Origin: Hellea sp039977295
Lineage (GTDB): Bacteria; Pseudomonadota; Alphaproteobacteria; Caulobacterales; Maricaulaceae
NCBI GenBank assembly: GCA_039977295.1
Contig: JBDWDN010000012.1
Location: 62,001 to 126,000, forward strand
Reading direction: 5' to 3'
Length of the DNA stretch: 64,000 nt
Made by a program: the position numbers and the translations under genes. A model generated the notes under the pieces. It did not search any database and was not told the origin of the DNA. It saw nothing but the letters and a program-made list of their open reading frames with translations. Shown piece after piece: positions 9,715 through 17,846 of the stretch (positions are counted from its first letter, which is position 1; each line of letters begins with the position of its first letter).

Positions 9715-9778
9715 AGCTGTCTCATTATATTTTCTATTGAAAGCTTCACATACATGTATTATTCATTTATGCAAATAA

Positions 9779-9817
9779 ATTATCTATTTTAGATAATTTT
9801 TATCTTAAAATGATAAT
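9779..9817. promoter_or_regulatory. Tandem 19-bp operator-like palindromes upstream of the DUF2975/HTH pair
   Basis: ATTATCTATTTTAGATAAT (9779-9797) is a perfect 8-3-8 inverted repeat. A second site, TTATC..GATAA, lies at 9800-9816. Aligned as 19-mers the two share TTATCT on the left and GATAAT on the right, with centres 20 bp apart. The position just upstream of an HTH-containing operon suggests autoregulation by the HTH protein; this is inference. Confidence 0.6.
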
Positions 9818-9832
9818 TTTTAGGTTGAGCTC

Positions 9833-10372
9833 ATGAGTCACTCAATGTCACGCGTTACCCTTGCGAGCTACGGCTTCCTTGTTTTGATCCCTTTGATGGG
9901 GCTGTGGCTCATCAGTTTGGATGTCGTCTATTGGGGTTTCGGGATTGAGCGCATGAATAATGCTATCTTAGGACAAAATTTTTATGAAATTTACCCTAAC
10001 CCACCTGTGCCGGAGCGAATGATCTATGGCGGTCTGGCGGCTATTCCCGTATTGATCTTGCGCCTAATTTCGTTCTGGTTTCTTTGGAAAATGTTTTACA
10101 ATTTTGCGCGTAAACAAATCATGGTTAGCGATACCGTTTATCATCTCAAACAATATGCTAAATTCGCTGTGCTAGGCGTTGTGGCGTATTTTTTTATGAG
10201 CGGTATTCGGCGATGGAGCGCAGGGGAGTTTGATAGGTTTCCTTTAGGGACTCATTTTCAATTTCATCCGCATGAAACATCTATTCTATTCACCGCAGCG
10301 ATCATTTACGTAGCATCAAAAATTATTGAAGAAGGCAATCGCTACAAAATTGAAACAGAAAGCTATGTGTAA
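9833..10372 (+). CDS. DUF2975 membrane protein
   Basis: A 179-residue protein with four membrane segments (about residues 12-32, 65-86, 105-124 and 145-160), ending in IIYVASKIIEEGNRYKIETESYV, the characteristic end of DUF2975 proteins. RBS AGGTTGAG lies upstream. Members are usually encoded next to a YozG-type HTH gene, as here with a gap of 3 bases. It may act as the membrane partner of that regulator. Confidence 0.82.
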   Translation: MSHSMSRVTLASYGFLVLIPLMGLWLISLDVVYWGFGIERMNNAILGQNFYEIYPNPPVPERMIYGGLAAIPVLILRLISFWFLWKMFYNFARKQIMVSDTVYHLKQYAKFAVLGVVAYFFMSGIRRWSAGEFDRFPLGTHFQFHPHETSILFTAAIIYVASKIIEEGNRYKIETESYV

Positions 10373-10375
10373 ATC

Positions 10376-10585
10376 GTGGCCGTAATTATCACATTGGACG
10401 TTATGCTCGCGAAGCGTAAAATGAAGTCCAAAGATCTCGCAAAAATAATAAATGTCACAGAGGCAAATTTATCTAAACTCAAATCTGGGAATGTGAAGGG
10501 CGTTAAATTAGAGACTCTAAATAAAATTTGTATCGCGCTCGACTGTAAGCCAGCGGATTTGATTGACTTCGTACCCGACAGTTAA
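10376..10585 (+). CDS. YozG-like Cro/C1 helix-turn-helix regulator
   Basis: A 69-residue single-domain HTH protein: LAKRKMKSKDLAKIINVTEANLSK (helices 1-3), VKLETLNKICIALDCKPADLIDF (helices 4-5). It starts at GTG 10376, 3 bases after the DUF2975 stop. This gene pair recurs in many bacteria. The likely target is the twin palindrome ahead of its own operon. Confidence 0.88.
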   Translation: MAVIITLDVMLAKRKMKSKDLAKIINVTEANLSKLKSGNVKGVKLETLNKICIALDCKPADLIDFVPDS

Positions 10586-10624
10586 GATCATTACCCGTGA
10601 CATCGCCAATCCAGAAAGAGAAAT

Positions 10625-11608
10625 ATGAAGCCGCCAAAAGACTATAAGGCCGAAGGAATAGAGGTTCTGACTATTTTTGACGCCGTGCGAAAGCGTCCAG
10701 GCATGTATATTGGCGGCACAGGGCCACTGGCATGGCATCATATGATTTTCCAAATATTGGACGATGTTCTAAAAGACGCGATGAAGGGCAATGGCAACAC
10801 AGTTAAAGTCAGTATAAATGGACAAAATTGCCGGATTGCCGCGTCTATGTCCTTGAGTGTGCGGCGCAACGGCGATCAAAATCACTTGTTAGTAAGGGAA
10901 GATTTATACGAAGAGGCAAATGCTATGTATGGCGAGATATGGACTGGTATTGTCCGCGCTTTGTCATCCGAGTTTTCAATTCGCGTGGCGGATTTAGAAG
11001 GTAAAAAGGAACTGAGTTTTTTTGAAAATACGAGTAAAGATGCAGGTTGTTGGCGAATAGATGGGGATGGAAATTACCCTCAATACGAAGTTGAGTTCAT
11101 GCCAGATTTCGACATTCTTGGGGCCCCAACGACACCGATGTGGAACAAAGCGCTCATCAAAGAGCGGCTTCAGATTATGTGCGGCATAAAGGAAGGGTTT
11201 CGCGCGGAGTTACATTTTGAAAGAGATCCATCTGAGACTATTCACATGCCTAATGGCCTCGCAGATTTGCTGTCCTATCACATTCCCGAACTAAAAAACC
11301 CCATCAGGTTTCAGGGCGAACAAGGCGAACTTTCCTATGAGGTCGCGATGGCTCGTCACAGCGATCACACTGTTATCAGCTACGGCAATACAGTTCAGAC
11401 TCGAAGCGGAGGCGATCATGTTCGCGCGGTTCAGACATGTTGTAGAAATGCGGGTTTTGACCCAGAAGACTTTGCTTTCGCAATCTCTGTATTTGTGCCC
11501 CATCCAAGTTTCGCACAACCCGTTAAGGATGAGCTTATTTCGGATGATATTAAGTCATTCATATTGATGGACTTGCCTGAAAAATTGAAAGCAATTTTAG
11601 CTCGTTGA
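10625..11608 (+). CDS. GyrB/ParE N-terminal-like protein without ATPase motifs
   Basis: A 327-residue protein whose start matches the GyrB opening: EGIEVLTIFDAVRKRPGMYIG (residues 10-30). Further landmarks are YGEIWTGIVRALSSEF (GyrB G2 box and VVNALS region), SYGNTVQTRSGGDHVRAVQT (GyrB ..NNI.T.EGGTH..GF), and AISVFVPHPSFAQPVKDELIS (GyrB VSVKVPDPKF..QTK.KL), so GHKL and transducer domains are both represented. The catalytic Glu and Asn of the EVVDNAIDEA helix are replaced (QILDDVLKDA), the DDGRGIP loop is absent and the glycine-rich lid is lost. The TOPRIM and C-terminal gyrase domains are missing. It is probably not a topoisomerase; it could bind gyrase or DNA, or be a decaying copy. It starts 39 bases after the HTH gene. 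Confidence 0.8.
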   Translation: MKPPKDYKAEGIEVLTIFDAVRKRPGMYIGGTGPLAWHHMIFQILDDVLKDAMKGNGNTVKVSINGQNCRIAASMSLSVRRNGDQNHLLVREDLYEEANAMYGEIWTGIVRALSSEFSIRVADLEGKKELSFFENTSKDAGCWRIDGDGNYPQYEVEFMPDFDILGAPTTPMWNKALIKERLQIMCGIKEGFRAELHFERDPSETIHMPNGLADLLSYHIPELKNPIRFQGEQGELSYEVAMARHSDHTVISYGNTVQTRSGGDHVRAVQTCCRNAGFDPEDFAFAISVFVPHPSFAQPVKDELISDDIKSFILMDLPEKLKAILAR

Positions 11609-11707
11609 GGGGCCTATTGGGTGTCCTCGAGTCCATTTGCACGGGTTACACTCACTGAAAAACTAAACGAAGCGGGCGTAATAAAGTCTTCCATGATCTT
11701 ACCTCAA

Positions 11708-12169
11708 CTATACCGCGGTCTCGATAACGAGGCCTTCATGGGCAATCTCGATAGACTCAACAGCAACCTCGTTGCCCTCGGCCTTTAAATCTGTGCCAGA
11801 AATTTTAACGGGGAAAGCGTTTGAGACCCTCCAAACCATGGTTGGTTTTTGGCTTTCATCCAGTAAACTAATTGTCATGGCTTTACGCTTGATGACATTC
11901 ATCTTAATTTCAGTAAGCCAGTCGAACATGGTATTGTCGCCCTTGAAAACACCTTTCTTCAAAGTGATGTTTGAATATTTCTTCATGCCGGGCATTTTTG
12001 AGGTTGAAAAAACCTTATTATTACCTGCGCGATACTCAAGTTCTTGAACTTCAATATCCAGCCCAGAAACTTCCTGAAACGCAACTTCCTTGTCATCCCA
12101 TTTTACTGAAAAATAAAATTTGGGAAGTGGCCAGGTTGCCTTGGACTGTTCTGAGCCATCATCTGCCAT
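11708..12169 (-). CDS. Contractile injection system inner tube protein (gp19/Afp1-like)
   Basis: The 153-residue product has the length and signatures of phage-like tail tube proteins: PKFYFSVKWDDKEVAFQEVSGL near the N-terminus, YRAGNNKVFSTSKMPGMKKYSNITLKKGVFKGD in the middle, and WRVSNAFPVKISGTDLKAEGNEVAVESIEIAHEGL at the end. RBS AGGAGAATAAC is strong. Tube subunits stack as hexameric rings inside the sheath. It is the last gene of the four-gene minus-strand operon; no baseplate gene follows. Confidence 0.9.
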   Translation of the reverse strand: MADDGSEQSKATWPLPKFYFSVKWDDKEVAFQEVSGLDIEVQELEYRAGNNKVFSTSKMPGMKKYSNITLKKGVFKGDNTMFDWLTEIKMNVIKRKAMTISLLDESQKPTMVWRVSNAFPVKISGTDLKAEGNEVAVESIEIAHEGLVIETAV

Positions 12170-12193
12170 GTTATTCTCCTATCATCTTTAAAA

Positions 12194-14302
12194 TTATGAT
12201 TTTTGCATTTGTTGCTGGAAGGTGATCTCGATAAATTCGGCCGGACGGCTGATCGCAACCAGAACTGTAATGCGCATAATGCCATCCAAAATATCAACGG
12301 GCGTCATCGTATCCCCTAATCCGACATGGACGCTAAATGCGTCTGCCGGTACAGAACCTGGTAGCCCGCCTTGTTTCCAGATTTCTGTTAGGAAGTTCTC
12401 GATCATAGATTTGATCATAACCCAGGTGCCGGCCGTATTAGGTTCAAAGACATAAGCCTTTGACGCGAGGCGGATGGACTCTTCGAGCATGATCATTGTC
12501 CGGCGGACATTAATGTAACGCCAGTCCAGAGAGTTGCCGTCAAGTGTACGGCCCCCCCAAACCAGAACGCCTTCGCCCATAAAGGTTCGGATAGCATTGA
12601 TGGATTTTCCGTTCGGCGTTACATTGAGATCTTCCTGTTTGTCATGGCCAATATTGACCAAGGGGGACGTCACGGCATTTAAGCTGACATTTGCGGGGGC
12701 TTTCCAAACCCCGCGGCTAGCATCAACAGAGGTATATACGCCTGCCATCGCCGAAGCTGGCGGCATGCAATTCATCCGCGAGGCAATCTCGTCCATAATA
12801 TCTTTATAGAGCGGCGTAATCGCGCGGAGTGTCTCATCCAAATTCTCTGATGTTGGCCGGGCCTTTCCGGTTGCTTTGGCTTGTCCGCTGGCAGCGACTA
12901 TGGCTTTGGCCGCCTCAACGGCTGCGTTTGCTGCCGTTTCAGCTGCTTTTGCGGCTGTCTCGGCGGCTTTTGCTTTCTCATCTGCTGTTGTGGCTGTTGC
13001 TGTTCTGGCAGCGGCCAGTGTCTCATCACTAACATCTTTTTTTGCATCTTTCGCAGCATCGAATGCAGCGCTAGCAGCCTCTAAGGCCTCGTTAGCTGCG
13101 GTAACTGACACGTCTGCAGCCGTTGCCGATATCGTCGCTGCTGTTTCATAAGCTGTCTTAGCATCTGCAACTGCATCTGCAGTGATTTTATCTGCTGCAA
13201 GTTTGGTCGTATCAGCGTCAGCAAGCGATTCTTTCGCGGCCGCGGCAGCTTTTGCCGCCGCTGTCGCAGCGACCTCAGCCGCTATTGCAGCCGAAGCCGC
13301 AACTGAGGCTGCAGTGGTCGAATCGCCTTTGGCGGCGGCTCTAGCGGCCTCACTGGCGGTTTTGGCATTGCTAGCTGCATTTGCCGCCTCCGCAGCCAGT
13401 TTTTCACTGCCAGCGCCCGCCACATTATCCAACCAGGCAATCTCATCAGTGATTTTTGCTCTTACATTTTCGTTTTCCACAGTGCTCGGAAGGAGGTCTT
13501 TCAGAACTGCGATCCCGTCTTCCGTGAGGTTCTGGTAGGAAAAGTCACGGGATTGGAAAATCGATGTATTCACCCAAGGGTAATAGGCAGATCCGTAATC
13601 TAGATTATTTATACCGATATCATTTCTAAACGTTGCGATTGGATCGCCGCCCGGATCATTCATAGCTTTGTAACCGGCAAAAACATCCAAAATTGCAAAG
13701 CGGTTTTTCATTTTCTCGCCGCAATGCATCAACATGGCTTGCTGGACAGCCACAGCCTTTGAGCGAGTCAGCCGTGTTGTCTCAGGGATAACGAGCATTG
13801 TGGGTTCAGGTTCTTTGATCAAACGTTTGATGCCCTGCATCATTCGGTCACCGTGAATATCGTCCAGATAGGATCCGATTGACACAATATAGCAGGCTGC
13901 ACCGCCATTCTGGAAAAACAGCCTCATGGCCCCATAAAGAGCGTAGGCATTGCCCTGCTGGACAATGTTATAATCTTCTTCTGCACCGGGTTTTCCGGTT
14001 ATAGAAAATTTCACATCGAGCAATGTGTCTGTCTGGTCGCCATCTTCAAGAGGCGAGGGCGATGTCGCAATCGAGCTCGATTCAACAATATTGAATTTCG
14101 GAGTTGGCCCGAATCCGAAGTGCTGGTGAAATTCTGATAAAGACGAAATGCGCCGTGGCACATCCCGCAGTGACTTATTTCCGGTTTTTGCAATCTGTGT
14201 ATATCCGATAAAGGCTGGGACTGCCGTCGCGACTTGCACGACCGAATTGGGAAAGGCGTTTTTTTCGACGATATAGACGCCGGGGGTTTTCATAGGTGTC
14301 AT
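12194..14302 (-). CDS. Contractile injection system sheath protein with Ala-rich insertion
   Basis: About 702 residues, against roughly 450-520 for many sheath proteins. The N-terminus MKTPGVYIVEKNAFPNSVVQVATAVPAFIGYT is typical of eCIS sheaths (quoted here as landmarks TPGVYIVE and AVPAFIGYT), and the C-terminal sheath domain is intact (MAGVYTSVDASRGVWKAPAN, RYINVRRTMIMLEESI, FVFEPNTAGTW-like segment, ending ISRPAEFIEITFQQQ). Between them, bases about 12863-13411 encode some 180 residues dominated by Ala with Lys, Glu, Asp and Thr, probably long helices or coiled coil. The sheath contracts to drive the tube. I chose ATG 14302, with GAGG upstream; ATG 14293 is also possible. Confidence 0.9.
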   Translation of the reverse strand: MTPMKTPGVYIVEKNAFPNSVVQVATAVPAFIGYTQIAKTGNKSLRDVPRRISSLSEFHQHFGFGPTPKFNIVESSSIATSPSPLEDGDQTDTLLDVKFSITGKPGAEEDYNIVQQGNAYALYGAMRLFFQNGGAACYIVSIGSYLDDIHGDRMMQGIKRLIKEPEPTMLVIPETTRLTRSKAVAVQQAMLMHCGEKMKNRFAILDVFAGYKAMNDPGGDPIATFRNDIGINNLDYGSAYYPWVNTSIFQSRDFSYQNLTEDGIAVLKDLLPSTVENENVRAKITDEIAWLDNVAGAGSEKLAAEAANAASNAKTASEAARAAAKGDSTTAASVAASAAIAAEVAATAAAKAAAAAKESLADADTTKLAADKITADAVADAKTAYETAATISATAADVSVTAANEALEAASAAFDAAKDAKKDVSDETLAAARTATATTADEKAKAAETAAKAAETAANAAVEAAKAIVAASGQAKATGKARPTSENLDETLRAITPLYKDIMDEIASRMNCMPPASAMAGVYTSVDASRGVWKAPANVSLNAVTSPLVNIGHDKQEDLNVTPNGKSINAIRTFMGEGVLVWGGRTLDGNSLDWRYINVRRTMIMLEESIRLASKAYVFEPNTAGTWVMIKSMIENFLTEIWKQGGLPGSVPADAFSVHVGLGDTMTPVDILDGIMRITVLVAISRPAEFIEITFQQQMQKS
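12863..13411 (-). other. Ala-rich insertion inside the sheath gene
   Basis: A low-complexity segment of about 180 codons (AAEAANAASN... through ...AKAIVAASGQAKATGK) sits between the LKDLLPSTVENEN and ITPLYKDIMDEIASRM segments, where ordinary sheaths connect directly. Composition is mainly Ala with regularly spaced acidic and basic residues. DNA repeats are imperfect, so it is old rather than a fresh expansion. It may protrude from the outer sheath surface. Confidence 0.7.
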
Positions 14303-14315
14303 GGGAGGCCTCTTT

Positions 14316-15260
14316 TCACCATAGATTAACATAAATTTCAGAAGAGATTTGCGAACCGTCCATCACGCCCGACCCCATAGCGGGAGACGGCAGAACAGGC
14401 ATAACAGATTTTGGGCCCAAAGGCCCGTCCTGTAACAATTCAAAACGGCCAGGCTGCCTGTATCGTGCGAGAATAGCGCGGTTGGATTTGTAACTGCGAA
14501 CCGAAGTGCCATTGGTCCGTCTTGGTCGTCCCGCGGTGTCAAACTCTATATCACCTAGAGTGTCCTTAATGGTGAACATCGCATCGTCATCAGAACACAA
14601 AATATGATAAATCCAATGACGTTTAACGCTGCTAAAATGAACTTTATAGACACAATTCTCAGCCGCAGCATCTATCTCCAGATGCAGGATAGCCAAAGGC
14701 GGCCTGATAATTTCAGATTGCGTATTTATGTCATCAACGCCAAAGCTGTCGACTTTTAAGTCACGCAGATCTGCTGCGCTGACCAAAGCACCCGTTTCTA
14801 GCAAGGCGCCGCTTTCCGAGGTTAAGCCCAAAACAATAACTTTATTCTGGGACTCAGACACAGCTTCGGTGACGTCGAATAAGGCACTATCTTGGGGGCG
14901 AAGCCCGAAAGTGAAGTTTAGACGCCCATCTTGCGCAGTGACGTCATTTAAGGCCTTTTTTAGCGATGCCAGTTTTTGTTCTGCATCTGGGACAGCGTGT
15001 GGCAGGCCTTCAAGTCCCTCTATTCTAAGCGCTAACTGTTCCAGCTTGTCTTGCTTTTGTTGCTCAGCAAAAAGTTTCAAAGCCTCCCGATCCTTTTGCG
15101 CAAAACATTTAAGCTTTCCCGCAGATAAGTGCATCGGCAGATCCTGCCTTGCCCGTAATTTTTGCGTGCTTGCATCAGGCTCAAACTGAATAGCCGGAGC
15201 CATGTCGCCGTAAAATTCATGCTCAAGGTTGATTTCGAAAAACGGCGTAAACTCTGTCAT
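14316..15260 (-). CDS. Conserved-context unknown protein of the injection-system operon
   Basis: A 314-residue protein of unrecognised family, encoded between the terminator-like and sheath genes (8 and 13 bases away). The N-terminal third contains a charged helix (FAEQQKQDKLEQLALRIEGLEGL), the middle is beta-rich (LNFTFGLRPQDSALFDV; PLAILHLEIDAA), and the C-terminus is rich in Gly, Pro and Ser. Its position suggests an assembly, capping or cargo-loading role; this is inference from context only. Confidence 0.65.
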   Translation of the reverse strand: MTEFTPFFEINLEHEFYGDMAPAIQFEPDASTQKLRARQDLPMHLSAGKLKCFAQKDREALKLFAEQQKQDKLEQLALRIEGLEGLPHAVPDAEQKLASLKKALNDVTAQDGRLNFTFGLRPQDSALFDVTEAVSESQNKVIVLGLTSESGALLETGALVSAADLRDLKVDSFGVDDINTQSEIIRPPLAILHLEIDAAAENCVYKVHFSSVKRHWIYHILCSDDDAMFTIKDTLGDIEFDTAGRPRRTNGTSVRSYKSNRAILARYRQPGRFELLQDGPLGPKSVMPVLPSPAMGSGVMDGSQISSEIYVNLW

Positions 15261-15268
15261 CAGTTCGG

Positions 15269-15850
15269 CTAGGCTTTTCCGGCTGGCTGCGTTTGAGGCA
15301 TGGTCACTAAGAGGTCTTCACGGGTCAGCATAGCCTCATCGATTGAGACCGTGCGCATAAGGTAGAGAATGGAGGGCATATAGTTTCCGCCAATCGCGCC
15401 CCAAAGATCACTTAAATTATCACCACTGAGATCGCATATCTCAAGAGACAATCGCGTTATACTGTCATCCATATCAGGTGTATTTTGGGGATTGAAATTG
15501 GCGTGAAGTTGAAAATACGTAATCGCTTGTGATAATATTTTCAGGCCCTCCAGATATTTTTCCGCCTGAAAGTTGCTTGCCAGCATTATTGAAATATTTA
15601 AATGCATAGGCTTAGGCTGCAGGGCCATTTCGGTCGAACTGATTGCCCCGCCTCTGCCCACGTTGCGGCGCGTCGTGTCTTGCGCAATATTCGTGACAAA
15701 AAGCAAAAGGCGGTCGCGCGAAAATTCAGGCCGCTGACCAGTGCCATCGTCCAAGCCGCCGACGACAACAAAATCATCTGGGGAAGAGAATTTTCTCTTT
15801 AGATGTTGGTTAAGCCGCTGGGCAATCAAATTCACAGCATGGTCTATCAT
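15269..15850 (-). CDS. DUF4255/Pvc16-type tail terminator protein
   Basis: A 193-residue protein matching the DUF4255 (Pvc16/Afp16 N-terminal) pattern: helical start MIDHAVNLIAQRLNQHL, then LLLFVTNIAQDTTRRN, PMHLNISIMLASNF...YLEGLKILSQAITYFQ, and SDLWGAIGGNYMPSILYLMRTV. In phage-like injection systems this protein caps the tube and sheath at the distal end. It is the first gene of the operon, with a 421-base divergent region upstream shared with the MoxR operon. The RBS is weak. Confidence 0.88.
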   Translation of the reverse strand: MIDHAVNLIAQRLNQHLKRKFSSPDDFVVVGGLDDGTGQRPEFSRDRLLLFVTNIAQDTTRRNVGRGGAISSTEMALQPKPMHLNISIMLASNFQAEKYLEGLKILSQAITYFQLHANFNPQNTPDMDDSITRLSLEICDLSGDNLSDLWGAIGGNYMPSILYLMRTVSIDEAMLTREDLLVTMPQTQPAGKA

Positions 15851-16271
15851 AAGGTTAACCCCATAGAATTCCTGGACAAGGCCTAGGTCAATCGATCTAA
15901 TATGAGGTAACGCCCCTCATTATTATATATTAGTGGGGGATTAAAGCATAATGTCAATGCAGTATTTTCATTCGCCAATCCGCTAGTCCTGTTTCTATAT
16001 CATTGTTTCAAAAAACCTGCCTCAAAGACAATTGAAAATCACCCTAAATTAGACAGAGGATCCAGCAGTTTGAAATCGTCTCAAGTAAGGTCCTGAGCTA
16101 ATGCCGCTCAGGGATCATCGCGGCATTAGGGGGTGCATGAAGGAAGCCTCCTTTCGATTTTCGAAACCGCAACCTACAGGCTAACACTCCCTCTAAACCC
16201 CACCTAAGATACACCTTTCAAAACCCACCCCCATCAGCTAAATTTCTTACGTCAAGCTTTGGAGGGTGTGT
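15851..16271. promoter_or_regulatory. Divergent control region between injection-system and MoxR/VWA operons
   Basis: A 421-base region without a convincing gene. The half near the injection-system operon is AT-rich, with CCCCTC...GTGGGG arms around TATTATATATTA (about 15913-15938). The half near the MoxR gene has overlapping hairpin arms: CCTGAG (16092-16097) with CTCAGG (16107-16112), and CTAATGCCGC (16098-16107) with GCGGCATTAG (16120-16129). The MoxR start has GGAGGG at 16261-16266. Confidence 0.55.
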
Positions 16272-17846
16272 ATGTTTAAGGGTTTTAAGGGGTTGTCTAA
16301 ATCACCTACTAACCCTGCCGCGCCTCGTAAGGGGAAAGCTTATGATGTGGCTGAGCTTTTTGAGGGGCCTATTGGTTTGCCCTCTGGGGATAGCGGTGAG
16401 GGGCTCGCGCTGGATGAGAAATTGCGGCAGGCTTATTTTTGGATTGTTAATCACGCCATTATTAGCTCTCACTATGATGTAGAATTTAATGCCGCTTCGC
16501 CGCGTCAGTTTACGGTGGGCGATGGGCAAAGCTTGCTGACGCTGCCTACAGCGCAAAGTTATTCGAGCTATGCCTTGTTGCCGCTATTGACCTTTGCAAC
16601 GCGGAGTAAATGCCTCTTTGTTGGCGGGCCGGGTCGGGGTAAGACGGCGAGCGCGATTTTGATGGGCGTGCTGGCGGGGTATCCTGTCAAATCCATTCGC
16701 CGCGCTATGCAACATGGACAGCCTCAAATGACCATTGCGGATTTGCTGGGCAATCCACTGCCGGCTGATTTGGTTGCGGCGCAATCTATGGATGACATTC
16801 GCATTGCGTGGCGGGATTGGCTGGGCATGCAGGTCAAGATCATTGATGAATATAACCGCATTCCGACGCGCACCCAAAGCGCGCTCTTGACGGTGATGGG
16901 CGATAATTATGCGGAGATATTAAATCAGGTTTTTGAATGCCCTGATGCGGCTTGGTATTTAACGGCTAATTCGGATCAAGGGGGCGGGACCTATCAGGTT
17001 ATTGAGGCCCTTAGAGACCGCATCGATGTCACCGTTCAGGCGCTGTCCTTTAATCCACGCTTTTTGGGTGAACTGCTTTTGCGTATTGAAGAGAATGTGC
17101 GGCCCGAAGAGTTGGTCCCGCGCGAGATTATTTTTACCGAAGATGAGATTGATCTTATGGGGGAGCGGATCCGTGATGTGGCTGTCCCCGCATCTGTCAG
17201 GCGGCGGATTGAGTTCTTCTCTAGCCAGTTTGAGATGATGCAATCGGCAGGCGACCAATTTGAATATATGACCAAGGATACGGCCCGTCTGTCGGGGCTG
17301 GATTGGAACCGTATCATTTCCGCCGATAGCGGGCGGGACAGATTAAAAGATGTCGGATGCCAGACAACCAATGGCTTGTCAGTGCGTAACCTTATGTCCG
17401 TGCTGAAATTTGCTAAGGCCATGGCATGGTTTCGCGGGAGCGTTGAGGTGGAGCTTGAGGATGTACGCCAGGTCATGCCCTTTGTTTTGAAAGATAAATT
17501 GTTGCCAGATCTAGAAGCGCCGTTTTTTGCCTTGCCTGAAAACGCGGTTTTCCGTGTTGACAGTATTAGTTGGCTGCGCCGCTTATTTGATCTGTCCAAT
17601 GAAGAATTTAACCGCTTGAACTTGGATAAGAGCGATCCCGTGGGTGAACTGTCCGATCAATTTGACGCGGGGCTTGATGGCCTTAGCGCGAGAGAGGTTC
17701 GGAGCCGCCTTGTTAAAATTGAAAAGCTTATTGCCAAGCTCTCGGACGGCAAAAAGCTTTATGGACATCTTTATGATGACCTACTGAAACTGAAATATCT
17801 GCATCAACGCTATACGAATTATTTGCTCTGGGTGCAGTCTAAGTAA
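16272..17846 (+). CDS. MoxR-type AAA+ ATPase
   Basis: 524 residues from ATG 16272 (GGAGGG 5 bases upstream). Walker A GGPGRGKT lies near residues 117-125, Walker B KIIDEYNRI near 189-197, sensor 1 TAN near 231, and a likely arginine finger in ALRDRID near 246-252. This is the MoxR/CbbQ/RavA pattern. Such ATPases work with VWA-domain partners to remodel or activate protein complexes, and a VWA protein is encoded two genes downstream. The next ATG overlaps its stop (TAATG). It is unlike the Afp15-type ATPase of eCIS. Confidence 0.9.
   Translation: MFKGFKGLSKSPTNPAAPRKGKAYDVAELFEGPIGLPSGDSGEGLALDEKLRQAYFWIVNHAIISSHYDVEFNAASPRQFTVGDGQSLLTLPTAQSYSSYALLPLLTFATRSKCLFVGGPGRGKTASAILMGVLAGYPVKSIRRAMQHGQPQMTIADLLGNPLPADLVAAQSMDDIRIAWRDWLGMQVKIIDEYNRIPTRTQSALLTVMGDNYAEILNQVFECPDAAWYLTANSDQGGGTYQVIEALRDRIDVTVQALSFNPRFLGELLLRIEENVRPEELVPREIIFTEDEIDLMGERIRDVAVPASVRRRIEFFSSQFEMMQSAGDQFEYMTKDTARLSGLDWNRIISADSGRDRLKDVGCQTTNGLSVRNLMSVLKFAKAMAWFRGSVEVELEDVRQVMPFVLKDKLLPDLEAPFFALPENAVFRVDSISWLRRLFDLSNEEFNRLNLDKSDPVGELSDQFDAGLDGLSAREVRSRLVKIEKLIAKLSDGKKLYGHLYDDLLKLKYLHQRYTNYLLWVQSK

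Noticed and set aside
12829..13538. Several long plus-strand open frames opposite the sheath gene, some Ser/Ala-rich and membrane-like.
   Set aside because: They mirror the Ala-rich codons of the sheath gene on the other strand; no RBS or family match, and the sheath frame is certain.
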